From positions 5,005,001 to 5,069,000 of the forward strand of contig OY776124.1 of assembly GCA_963675135.1 (NCBI GenBank): 64,000 nt of DNA, read 5' to 3'. Numbering within the stretch: position 1 is the stretch's first letter; each line of letters starts with the position of its first letter. Source of the stretch: Galeopsis tetrahit (Eukaryota > Streptophyta > Magnoliopsida > Lamiales > Lamiaceae). Both the position numbers and the translations under genes were made by a program. Positions 32,669-43,219 of the stretch are shown here, in pieces. Below the pieces are notes generated by a model. That model was not told the origin of the DNA. It was given only the letters and a program-made list of their open reading frames with translations, and searched no databases.

Positions 32669-34958
32669 TCATCCCACTGTTCTTGCAATATGGGGGTCTA
32701 GCAGTGGATTCCCCGCTGTTTCAGGACTTTGTGATCTCATTGAGGGACCACCATCATCATCATCGGTTGATGTTGTAGGAGGGTTCCAATTAAGCAATGC
32801 ATTTTTCATCTCCATACAACTATTTTCAACAAACTCCAGCTTCGAATTGTTTCCCATGGCCAAATCCGCAGCCTGCAGGAACACTTTTTCAATTGCTTGG
32901 TATTTCTTGTACTCATTAGTCATGTGGGGATAACCTCCTCCGACAAAAATATGGCAATGTCGTCGGTACACATCTTTTCTCCATCTGCGTAACAAATACC
33001 TTTCGTTCACACTTTGGATGTCCTTTTGTGACAACACCTTCATTATATGAGAGCAAATTATCCCCTTGAACTCAAACCTCCTGCAATTGCAATTGATGTA
33101 TTCTCCCACTTGCCTCCACTCAACAGTATAAGTAAATTCCTTGACATAAAAATTGTTCACAATGCATCTTTCAAGAACCCTAATTTTTTCAACTCCAACA
33201 TCATTCGAATCTTGATCTCTCTCTTCGTCAGTTGGTTGAACAACATGACAATAAAGCGACCTTTGTATTTCTTCTTGAACACGTTTGAACATAGAATTCA
33301 TGTATGCCCGTTGAAATTGCTTCTCCCATGGAAACTGAGAAATGCAATTAATGACCTTGTTCTTCGATTGAAAGTCGGCTAGGAATTCCTTCTGAAACTT
33401 ATTACCAATAGCAACATCGTATTGTTCCATGAACTGTTTGAGCGAGCTTCTAGAGTGAACAAAATCATCAAAATAAGCATGCATTCCCTCACTTCGTTGT
33501 GTCGATATCATTCCGGCCCAAAACGTGTGGTGCAAGTAAACTGGAACCCATTTCTCCCTTTCATTGTATAAACTTATTAACCATTCATTATTCTCCAACC
33601 TGTATTTAACCAAGAACTCAGCCCATTTCGTCTCGAATATCTGAATGGTTAAGCTGTCGTACACGAGGCCTTTAAATTCAACGGTGCATGATTTAATATC
33701 ATCAACCCATTTGAACTTTTCTCCGACTTTTGATAGAATATGCCATATGCAATACCGATGAATAGTGTTCGGCATCAACTCCCTTATGGCTATCTTAATG
33801 GTTTCAGCTTGGTCCGTAATTATGGCAGTAGGGTGAATGCCACCCATTGCTTCTAACCAATTCGAAAAAATCCATTTATACGTATCAGCCTTTTCATTGC
33901 TCACCAATGCACATCCTAGCAAGATCGAATGACCATGATGATTAACGCCAACAATGCTTGCAAATGGCATTTTGTACCTAATTTTCAAAAACAAAACAAT
34001 GCACATAAAATTTATTAAACATGCAGCCAAACCCTAAAACGAACCCTTAAAATTGATGAACAACACAACAAATCCTAAACCCTAATACTAAATATTAATG
34101 TAAGCATCCAGAAATTAAAAAATTACGTAAAACGGATGAACAACAAAAACCCTAAATAATTTTGTACCTATTCACGAGATAGGTTGTGTCTAAACTCACG
34201 ACGTCGTGAAACTCTTCGTAAGCAGCTTTACTTCTAGGATGAAACCACAGAACATTGCGGAGCCTATTATCATCATCAATATCCATCAAATGAAAAAAAC
34301 TGTTATCTCTCAATTGAAGTTTAGCAAACATTTTACGGATTGCTTCTGCGTCTCCATCACCTAATCTCAGTCTTCTTCGTTGTTCAATGAAATTTCTACA
34401 GTCCTTAGGGAGGCACCCTATATTTTCTGGTCCACCCGACTGAACTTCACATAACCTTACATTTTTGCATGTCCTTATTCATGCGATATCATTTGCTTCT
34501 AATTGCCTCTTCATGTGGACACTCAAATGCCTATGAGCTGGCATTAATGGAGAAAAGACTGGATTAATTTCATGGTTGTGCTCATCCACCATTTTACTAA
34601 CAATCCAAGTTCCATCCTCGAGTTTCTTCGCATTCAAACGAGCTTTGCAATCAATTTTTTTCGACGCTTTATTTGCCTTAGAAATTCCACCCTTATCACA
34701 AGCCATCAAAGCGTATTTTAGTTGTGAATCATGCCTTTTCACCAAAGCCCGTTTGACAATGCTAAAGCCTTTTCTTCTCGCATGTTCCTGATAAGCCCTA
34801 AACAATGCATCAATGCTCCCAAAGATCGTTCCAGTTTCTACAACGATTTGCTCATTGCTAACTGTCGGAATAGGTGATTGAGTCGAGTGACTTTCAATAT
34901 TCTCTTCGTCGTCGGAATCATCTCCAAAAAGTGATCGGAGCATTTCTGGATCAGCCAT
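32669..34958 (-). pseudogene. MULE transposase, FAR1-like, two exons, two premature stops
   Basis: Exon 1 34168-34958 starts MADPEMLRSLFGDDSDDEEN; exon 2 is 32669-33977. The two exons total 2100 nt (700 codons). N-terminal FAR1-type zinc-binding domain (residues ~42-130): GTIFGSIDALFRAYQEHARR, then DCKARLNAKK and VDEHNHE. Then the DDE-type MULE core: VSLDTTYLVNRYKMPFAS across the intron, VGVNHHGHSILLGCALVSNE, AIITDQAE and HRYCIWHI. Then a SWIM zinc finger (INCNCRRFEFKGIICSHIMK). A TGA at 34479-34481 interrupts exon 1, and the same frame continues past it. The final TGA (32669-32671) also looks premature, since the same frame runs on into an Arg/Gly-rich tail. The enzyme would cut and join the element ends in the nucleus. 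Confidence 0.85.
33978..34167 (-). other. Intron of the MULE transposase gene
   Basis: GT at 34166-34167, AG at 33978-33979. The donor (AATAG|GTACAAAATTA) and the exon after the acceptor (TTAG|GTACAAAATGCC) share GTACAAAAT. Splicing restores the conserved DTTYLVNRYKMPFA motif. Confidence 0.75.
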
Positions 34959-35208
34959 ATTAGAGTTTTTTTTTTTTTTTTGAACGGAATTAATGGTGAA
35001 GATGGAGAAGGAATAAACTTGAATCAAAATTAATGGTTGCAACATAATTTAAGTTTCAAAATAGCTAGAGGTAATGATGTGCCATAATTATGTGTATTGG
35101 GGAAATTAATAAAACAACCGTTTGCGTGTTTATTGCTTGTCTTGATTAGCGTAAATGTATAGAGATTAGCACGCGTGATGTATTTAATTAATATTTAGTC
35201 AGAATCTC

Positions 35209-35307
35209 TAATTAAGGGTATATTGGTAATTAAGTAATTAATAAAACATTAATTAAAGCAAAAAAAAAGAATCTCTATATACATATTTTGTATAGAGATC
35301 ATTACCC
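35209..35307 (-). repeat. Right TIR of the large MULE
   Basis: Inverse of the left end (see 25382). The outer bases read ATCATTACCC on the plus strand. Confidence 0.65.
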
Positions 35308-35316
35308 TTTTTTTTT
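35308..35316. repeat. Right 9-bp TSD (T9) of the large MULE
   Basis: Exactly nine T between ATTACCC and AAGTTGCAAAAG, where the tRNA-like array resumes. Confidence 0.7.
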
Positions 35317-38112
35317 AAGTTGCAAAAGATTAATCAATGAGTGTTTGTAGCACAATCCCTTGAGATAATTAGGTTCTTTGCTATATAAAAAAAAAGTAAG
35401 AAAAACTTAGTGTATGTAAAAATTATGTTGCAAAAGATTAATTAATGAGTGTATGTAGCACAATCCCTTGAGATTAATTGTCTCTTTGCTATATAATCGG
35501 GTTTCAGTCCCGTCAAACACATACATATAATCAATGAGTGTTTGTTTGATTTTTTTTAAAAAGGTAAGAAAAACTTAGTGTACATAAAAATTATGTTACA
35601 AAAGATTAATCAATGAGAGTTTGTAGCACAATCTCTTTAGATTATTTGACACTTTTCTATATAACCGAGTTTGACTCCCGGAAACACATACATATATTTT
35701 GAATTTTTTTTAAAAAGTAAGAAAATCTTTGTGTATATAAAAATTAAGTTGCAAAAGATGAATCAATGAGTGTTTGTAGCACAATCCCTTGAGGTTAATT
35801 GGTTCTTTTCTATAAAATCGGCTTCAACTCCTAGCAAACACATATATACATATATTTTGATTTTTTTTAAAAATAAAATAAGAAAAAATTAGTGTACATA
35901 AAAATTATGTTGCAAAAGATTAATCAATGAGTGTTTGTAGCACAATTCTTTAATATTAATTGGCTCTTTACTATATAACTGGGTTCGACTCCCGACAAAC
36001 ACATATATATATTTTGATTTTTTTTAAAAAGTAAGAAAAACTTAGTGTACATAAAAATTAAGTTGCAAAAGATTAATCATTGAGTTTTTGTAACACAATT
36101 CTTTGATATTAATTGGCTCTTTGCTATATAACTGGGTTCGACTCCCGTCAAACACATACATATATTTTGATTTTTTTTTTAAAAAGAAGTAAGAAAAACT
36201 TAGTGTACAAAAAAATTATGTTGCAAAAGATTAATCAATTAGTGTTTGTAGCACAATCCCTTGAGATTAATTGGCTCTTTGCTGTATAACCGGGTTTGAC
36301 TCCCGGCAAACACATACATATATTTTGATTTTTTTTTAAAAAAAGTAAGAAAAACTTAGTGTACATAAAAATTAAATTGCAAAAGATTAATCAATGAGTG
36401 TTTGTAGCACAATCCCTTGAGATTATTAGGTTCTTTGCTATATAACCCAGTTCGACCCCCGACAAACACATACATATATTTTGATTTTTTAAAAACAAAG
36501 TAAGAAAAACTTAGTGTACATAAAAATTATGTTGCAAAAGATTAATCAATGATTGTTTGTAGCACAATTGCTTGAAGTTAATTGGCTCTTTGCTATATAA
36601 CTGGGTTCGACTCCCGAAAAACACTTACATATACTTTGAATTTTTTAAAAAAAAGTAAGAAACACTTAGTGTACATAAAAATTATGTTGCAAAGGATTAA
36701 TCAATGTAGCACAATCCTTTGAGATTATTTGGCTCTTTGTTGTATAACCGGATTCGACTCCCGACAAACACATACATATATTTTGATTTTTTTTTTAAAA
36801 AAGTAAGAAAAACTTAGTGTACATAAAAATTAAGTTGCAAAAGAGTAATCAATGAGTGTTTGTAGTACAATTCCTTGAGGTTAATTGGTTCTTTTCTATA
36901 AAATCGGCTTCAACTCTTGGCAAACACATACATATATTTTGATTTTGATTTTAAAAAAAGTAAGAAAAACTTAGTGTACATAAAAATTATGTTGCAAAAG
37001 ATTAATCAATGAGTGTTTGTAGCACAATTCTTTGATATTAATTGGCTCTTTGCTATATAACTGGGTTCGACTCCCGGCAAACACATACATATATTTTGAT
37101 TTTTTTTTTAAAAGTATTTGCAAAAAATTAATCAATTAGTGTTTGTAGCACAATCCCTTGAGATTAATTGACTCTTTTCTGTATAACTGGGTTTGACTCC
37201 CGGCAAACACATACATATATTTTGATTTTTATTTTAAAGTAAGAAAAACTTAGTGTACATAAAAATTAAGTTGCAAAAGATTAATCAATGAATGTTTGTA
37301 GCACAATCCCATGAGGCCGGCAAACACATACATATATTTTGATTTTTTTTTTTAAAGAGTAAGAAAAACTTAGTGTCCATAAAAATTATGTTGCAAAAGA
37401 ATAATCGATGAGTGTTTGTAGTACAATCCCTTGAGGTCAATTGGCTCTTTGCTATATAATCTGGTTCAACTCCCGACAAACAAATACATATAATTTGATT
37501 TTTTTTTTTTTAAAAGTATGAAAAATTTATTGTACATAAAAATTATGTTGCAAAAGATAAATCAATGAGTGTTTGTAGCACATTCCCTTGAGGTAAATTG
37601 GCTCTTTGCTATATACCGGGTTCGACTCCCGGCAAACACATACTTATATTTTGATTTTTTTTTTTAAAGTAAGAAAAACTTAGTGTACATAAAAATTAAG
37701 TTGCAAAAGATTAATCAATGAGTGTTTGTAGCACAATCCCTTGAGGTTAATTGACTATCTTTATATTATATATTTGCAAACTCTCCACTGCCACATGTCG
37801 CAATTTATATTTATAAAAAATTAATCAATGAGTGTTTGTAGCACAATCTCTTTAGATTATTTGACGCTTTGCTATATAATCGAATTTGACTCCCGGAAAC
37901 ACATACATATATTTTGAATTTTTTTTTAAAAGTAAGAAAATCTTTGTGTATATAAAAATTATGTTGCAAAAGATTAATCAATGAGTGTTTGTAGCACAAT
38001 CCTATGAGGTTAATTGACTTTTTGCTATATAACTAGGTTTGACTCCCGACAAACACATACACATATTTTGATTTTTTTTTTTTTAAAGTAAGAAAAACTT
38101 AGTGTACATAAA
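35317..38112 (+). repeat. Tandem array of tRNA-like ~154-bp repeats, right block
   Basis: About 19 more units of the array seen at 20850-25381, with the same core and spacing. Several have partial deletions (for example near 35380, 36700, 37310 and 37760). The block ends abruptly in ...TTAGTGTACATAAAA, joined to a LINE fragment. Confidence 0.9.
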
Positions 38113-38390
38113 AGCACGAATTAAATCCATCTGGCCCAGGCGCCTTATCACCATTCATTTGTCTGACAGCTCGAGTAAATTCCTCTTTTTCCATAACCCT
38201 TGTTAATCTAACATTTTGCTCTTCCGAGATCATAGGTTGTACCGGTTGAAGAAAAATATCCATCTCATCATTTATTGGATTTTCCGTGAAAAGATTCTCA
38301 AAATAACTACTAATCGAGGTGCATAAATCTGCCTTATTCTCCACCCACTCACCACTGTCGTTTTGAAGACGGATAATTTTATTCCTTTTT
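38113..38390 (-). pseudogene. L1 LINE fragment, start of reverse transcriptase region
   Basis: On the minus strand the frame reads RNKIIRLQNDSGEWVENKAD, then ISSYFENLFTE and MNGDKAPGPDGFNSCF. This is the linker and first RT motif of plant L1 ORF2. It is cut on both sides; one cut coincides with the end of the tRNA-like array. Confidence 0.8.
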
Positions 38391-38740
38391 TTTCTTGGTG
38401 TGGTTGTTTGATGGAAATTTATTATTAAAAAGTAGTAGTAAATTTATTATTGAAAAGTGGTGATTTTTGTTATTGACAAGTGGTAAATTTATTGTTGAAA
38501 AGTAGTAATTGTTGTTACTGAAAAAAAAATGAAAAGTGGTTTGTTATTGAAAAAAATGAAAAGTGGTAAATTTATTATGATTTATTATTAAAAAGTGAGA
38601 ATTTTTATTATTGAAAAATTGTAATGTTAAAATGATGGTCAAAGCCTAAAAAATGTTTTGACCTTGTGACCTTATAAGTATGTCACGCACAATGCAACCG
38701 CTGGGACAACAGTTACCTTGTTCAAAAATTCGTTTGAAAT
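38391..38740. repeat. Degenerate A/T-rich direct repeats
   Basis: Between about 38405 and 38620 the phrase TTATTGAAAAGTGGTAAATT and variants recur seven or eight times. No gene. Confidence 0.6.
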
Positions 38741-39939
38741 ATTATATATTGAGACGACCAATCTATGTGTATTCACAACTTTATCTTTAATTCTTCCACC
38801 TATTTTGTGACTCGATTCTATTACTCCCTTCAATACATAATATATGATAGTTTTGACCCTTTTTTTTTTTTTTACAAATAATTATTTAAAGTTTGGTATT
38901 TTTCAATGCAAATTAATATCCAAAATTAATTACCTTCCAGAATAACAATTGTTGTATTTTACTACTCTTTTAAATGAGAAAAACAAATAAACGTATATTG
39001 GTAATTAAAAACGGTGCTGTTTTGGAAAAATAACTTTCTACTTTGAATCGTGGAAACTTTGGAAGTTACTCACCTAATAAATTTTCATTTTTCTTTTATT
39101 CCACAATAAAAACTTCATACTTTATTTTATATAATATTTACGGTATGCACACAGTTTAATTCATTTAATTTCTTTATTATATATACATAAGTACTCGATC
39201 AATTTAACAACACAATTTTCGTCCAATATACTTTTATTTCTGTTGATATATTTTAAGGTACTGCTGTTAAAATTCAAAATTTGGTAATTAAAATTTAAGG
39301 GACTAACATAAAAAAAAACTCTTACATAACCGTTGTAAATTTTAAAAATTCAAACTCCCTACCAAATTTCAAGATTTTAACTTTCCCTTCAAACTTGGAA
39401 ATCCATTTCCCCTACATACCAATAATTTAATATCCAAAATTAATTACCAAAATTATTTTGACTTGAAATCCATTTTGAAACAATTTTGTGAAACTTCCCT
39501 CCAAATATCCAAAATGCATATAAATAAATCTCCCTGCAAACAACAATGGTGACTCTCATTCCCATTCCCATTCTCCAAATATCCAAAATGCCTAAATTCC
39601 TATAAATCTCCCGCATACAACAATTGTCATTAATCTCATACATCTCCATTGCATCCTCTCTTAATTTCTTGGTAATCATCAATGGAGGTTGCAAATCTTT
39701 CTTTGCTAGATAACAAAGAGAACATCCCACCATTTTCATCCACAAATTAAAAAGCCCAGCCCGTATAATCAAAAGCTGAATTGTGCATCGACAAAAAAGC
39801 CCGGCCCGGATAATCAGAAGCGGAGGCCTTTGAGGGATATCACTAATCTTTACAGGGATGAATTCAACGATTTTACAGTGTTGCCCTCTGTTTCAGTCTC
39901 CGGGTTTCCGAGTAATCGAAAACAGAAAGTCGTTGGATA
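38741..39939 (+). repeat. Paralogous segment A (broken KEN/D-box gene)
   Basis: Aligns with 41588-42830 and with parts of 59551-61560, from TATTATATATTGA and CTATGTGTATTCACAACTTT to the coding region. It is truncated at 39939 by copia sequence. Confidence 0.85.
39682..39939 (+). pseudogene. KEN-box/D-box protein gene, broken copy
   Basis: ATG 39682 begins MEVANLSLLDNKENIPPFSS as in the open copy at 42577. A 2-base insertion relative to that copy then creates a TAA about 22 codons in. The D-box region (RRPLRDITN) is still readable in another frame. The last ~30 codons are missing; the sequence switches to a copia fragment at about 39937. A tataaata box lies about 160 bp upstream, and a second, altered copy of that region closer, as in the 42577 gene. 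Confidence 0.8.
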
Positions 39940-40204
39940 GCTTAGGAAAACCAGGAACATTTAATGTCCCTCTACCAATGATTTTTCCTTTAGATCCACC
40001 ACCATATGTGACATTACCCCCATTATAAACAGTATAATCAGAAAGATAATCAATTTGACATGTCATGTGTTTAGAACAACCACTATCAAAGTAACATAAT
40101 CTAGGAATACATGCTTTTAGAGACATATGAATCTCCATTTCAGATTTACACACTCTAAGCCGAATCTCTACTTAGTGTATCAAGTAGTTAGCTCTGATAC
40201 CAAC
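39940..40204 (-). pseudogene. Ty1/copia gag-protease scrap with PBS
   Basis: The minus-strand frame 39893-40153 contains YFDSGCSKHMTCQIDYLSDY and NGGNVTYGGGSKGKIIGRGT: the copia protease active-site region (DSGCSKHMT) and the strand after it. The PBS, TTGGTATCAGAGCTAAC on the minus strand (~40185-40203), matches the initiator-Met tRNA site. PBS and protease are only ~50 bp apart, so most of gag has been deleted. Confidence 0.8.
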
Positions 40205-40970
40205 TGAAAGTGTGTGTGCGTGCGAAATCAGAGATGTTGTCTGTCGTGTTGGCACTGTCCAAACAACACTATGCAGCGGAAATTAAAATGCACGTACTGA
40301 AAATAGAAGTATTCAAAATTTGCATAGAAAATAATCTATACTGTTCACTATATTAAAAATATGTGAAACGAGTACAACCTCTTTGAGGTGTATAATAACA
40401 CTACGAAAGTGTAAACTAATTTACTAAGTTCTATAAAAATATCTCCCTCATAGATCTATACACACAACCTAGTAAATAAGACTATGATCTAACACACTAC
40501 TATTCGGTTTTACAGTAGTATGAAGATCTACAAGAAGAAACAATAATTTTTCTAACTAGAAGCGTATAGAGCGTTCTATAGTGTAGTAGTCGAATTCATC
40601 TTTCCTTCTTGTGTATCTTGTGTTGAGGCAACTTCTGTATTTATAGGCATAAAGGACGAACTGCCATCAACTCCCATGATCATCACAACCGTGAGATCAT
40701 GCGGTTTAAGTAACTTCTCTCCACCACTCCTAGAATTTAGGGACTTATTATACCATGTCTAATAACTTCTCACTCCCACGCAGTGGCATGACTTGGTGTT
40801 GCCCACGTCTTCTAACTGATCTGGGGACATCATTAGACAACAAGCGTAAGATAAGAATTAGTGAGAAAAGGAAGGGCAAATTCTGATGTTATCATAAGTG
40901 TTGGGAACATTAAACACGACACTCGGCTGTTAGTGTTGGATCATTAAACAAAACACTTATATCAACATCA
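40205..40970 (-). mobile_element. Copia 5' LTR (minus orientation)
   Basis: On the minus strand the LTR would begin TGTTGATATAAG or a few bases earlier (TGTTGATG), near 40966-40973, and end ...CACACTTTCA at 40205, directly before the PBS. A TATA-like TATAAATA lies near 40636-40643 on the minus strand. The second LTR and most of the interior are missing. Confidence 0.65.
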
Positions 40971-41587
40971 ACACCGTCAATAATATTTTATCACTCTATG
41001 CAATTCTCTTAATTTCTATTTCATTGTTTTATTAGTGAAATTAATTTTCTATGTTTCAAATTTGTATGTACATTATTTCATAAGTACTTGCAATTTGAGT
41101 TACTCACTTATAATATTTACGAATTCAATAATTTTAAACAAAACATTTCAATCAACTTGCACTCATTTTCATTAGAACTACAAATTTCATCTCTAATGTT
41201 CATAATTTTTCTATATGGTGCTCCAAATTTCTTATGTTAACTTTTTATAATTTTATAAGCATTTTAAAATACAAACTACTATTACAAAGATATACTACAT
41301 ATGAAAATGAATTTAATAATTCATGAATTAAACAATTCTTTAATTAACATTTACATGAATTATTAAATTCATGTATGTTGCAAATATAGTTATACAATTA
41401 CAAATTATCAAATTTGAATTCTGTTGTGTATGTAAAATAAGATTATACATTTTTATTTTAATTTTTTTAATTGTACACAACATGATCCAAATCCAAAATT
41501 TTACAATTTCAGATATTATTAAATAATATTTCGTAATATAATTATTATTTTTTACAATCCCGCGAAATTCGCGGTTCTTGCACTAGT
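40971..41587. mobile_element. AT-rich spacer ending in a possible Helitron 3' terminus
   Basis: No gene. At 41561-41586 a short GC-rich hairpin (CCGCGAA-A-TTCGCGG) is followed by TTCTTGCACTAG and then T. Helitrons end in a hairpin followed by CTRR and insert 5' to T, so this could be the 3' end of a small Helitron. The 5' end is not identified. Confidence 0.35.
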
Positions 41588-42409
41588 ATTATATATTGAC
41601 TAACCTGTGCATTAGTGCGCACTGTGCACAGGAGATCAACTCTATGTGTATTCACAACTTTATCTTTACTTCTTCCACCTTTTGTGCCTCGATTCTATTA
41701 CTCCCTTCTATGCATAATATATGATCGTTTTGACCCTTTTTTTTTTTTTTTTACAAATAATTATATAAAGTTTTGTCTTTTTCAATGCAATTTAATATCC
41801 AAAATTAATTACCTTAAATGAAAGACAACAATTGTTGTATTTTAACTACTCTTTTAAATGAAAGACAAATAAAAGTATATTGGTAACTAAAAACGGTGCT
41901 GTTTTGAAAAAATAACTTTCTACTTTGAATTGTGGAAACTTTGGAAGTTACTCCCCTAATAAATTTTCATTTTTCTTTTGTTCCACAATAAAAAATTCAT
42001 ACTTTATTTTATATAATATTTACGATATGTACTCGATCAATTTAATTCATTTAATTTCTTTATTATATATACATAAGTACTCGATCAATTTAACAACACA
42101 ATTTTCGTCCAACATACTTTTATTTCTGTAGATATATTTTAAGGTACTGCTGTTAAAATTCAAAATTTGGTAATTAAAATTTAAGGGACTAACATAATAA
42201 AAAAAAAAACTCTTACATAACCGTTGTAAATTTTAAAAATTCAAACTCCCTACCAAATTTCAAGATTTTAACTTTCCCTTCAAACTTGGAAATCCATTTC
42301 CCCTACATACCAATAATTTAATATCCAAAATTAATTACCAAAATAATTTTGACTTGAAATCCATTTTGAAACAATTTTGTGAAACTTCCCTCCAAATATC
42401 CAAAATGCA

Positions 42410-42417
42410 TATAAATA
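42410..42417 (+). promoter_or_regulatory. TATA box of the KEN/D-box gene (copy B)
   Basis: TATAAATA (AATGCATATAAATAAATCTCCC) about 160 bp before ATG 42577. A tandem duplicate of this region with an altered TATA (CCTATAAATCG) follows at about 42490. Copy C at 61328 has a single TATA about 100 bp upstream of the ATG. Confidence 0.5.
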
Positions 42418-42576
42418 AATCTCCCTGCAAACAACAATGGTGACTCTCATTCCCATTCCCATTCTCCAAATATCCAAAATGACTAAATTCCTATAAATCG
42501 ATCTCCCGCATACAACAATTGTCATTAATCTCATACATCTCCATTGCATCCTCTCTTAATTTCTTGGTAATCATCA

Positions 42577-42873
42577 ATGGAGGTTGCAAATCTTTCTTTG
42601 CTAGATAACAAAGAGAACATCCCACCATTTTCATCCACAAAAAAGCCCGGCCCGTATAATCAGAAGCTGAATTGTGCATCGACAAAAAAGCCCGGCCCGG
42701 ATAATCAGAAGCGGAGGCCTTTGAGGGATATCACTAATCTTTACAGGAATGAATTCAACGATTTTACAGTGTTGCCCTCTGTTTCAGTCTCCGGGTTTTC
42801 GAGTAATCGAAAACAGAAAGTCGTTGGTGATAGTTCAGAGCGCTCCAAGATTTTGAGAAGACATTTCAGATAG
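42577..42873 (+). CDS. Small KEN-box/D-box protein (copy B)
   Basis: A 98-residue protein with two sequences recognised by the anaphase-promoting complex (APC/C): a KEN box at residues 12-14 (DNKENIPP) and a D-box RxxLxxxxN at 46-54 (RRPLRDITN). Such proteins are typically cell-cycle regulators destroyed at mitotic exit. I do not recognise the exact family; it could be a plant cell-cycle inhibitor or a PATRONUS-like protein, but this is inference. Between the motifs is a duplicated STKKPGPxNQK phrase; copy C lacks the second repeat. The C-terminus is basic (SSERSKILRRHFR). It is single-exon with a TATA upstream. Both open copies keep their degrons, which argues for function or recent origin. 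Confidence 0.7.
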   Translation: MEVANLSLLDNKENIPPFSSTKKPGPYNQKLNCASTKKPGPDNQKRRPLRDITNLYRNEFNDFTVLPSVSVSGFSSNRKQKVVGDSSERSKILRRHFR

Positions 42874-43219
42874 ATACATACATATATACATAGATTCAAT
42901 AGAAAGAAAATGAGATTTGATATTTAATGATTTAGTGCAATACTTCATTGACTGATTCATTCAAGAATATACTGTACAATATTAAGTTTGATCATTCAAT
43001 TCGTTTTTTTTTTTTTAATTCTTGGTTGGTTGAATTTTCTTTAATTAGCAACTCGTGATGCTGATTTCATTTACATGCATTTGCAAATATAACTAACTGC
43101 CTTTAGAATTATTGGTTTCTTTTTTAAATTGTTCTCACTAAAATTGTCTCCGGCCGGGATGTTCGAAAACAAAGAGTCGAGGAGGGGAAGGTTATATATA
43201 AAGTAAATATGTTGGAGGG

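Larger units (their letters stand above)
25382..35307. mobile_element. 9.9-kb Mutator-like element with FAR1-type transposase and accessory genes
   Basis: The element splits the tRNA-like array. Its ends are imperfect inverted repeats: GGGTGATGCTAAACATACAG at the left and the inverse (reading GGGTAATGATCTCTATACAA) at the right. A second paired block (AATATACCCTTGATT / AATATACCCTTAATT) lies about 90 bp inward. Nine-base T runs flank it. Gene order: viroplasmin-domain gene (+), acidic gene (-), coiled-coil gene (-), telobox tandem array, B3-domain gene (+), MULE transposase (-). The transposase has two premature stops, so this copy is probably not autonomous, while all four small genes keep open frames. 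Confidence 0.85.
41588..43219 (+). repeat. Paralogous segment B (open KEN/D-box gene)
   Basis: Aligns with 38741-39939 upstream. In its 3' half (42721-43219) it is identical by eye to 61462-61966 except for the length of one T-run. After GGAGGGT the two segments diverge: this one continues ATTATGG, the other enters a new element. Confidence 0.85.

Noticed and set aside
32416..32688. Separate 90-residue acidic protein after the transposase
   Set aside because: It starts at TTG and is the alternate-frame shadow of the transposase C-terminal Arg/Gly-rich tail, which continues past the premature TGA.
20850..38112. CRISPR-like repeat/spacer pattern
   Set aside because: Units are homologous throughout their ~154 bp with no unique spacers, and the DNA is clearly plant nuclear.
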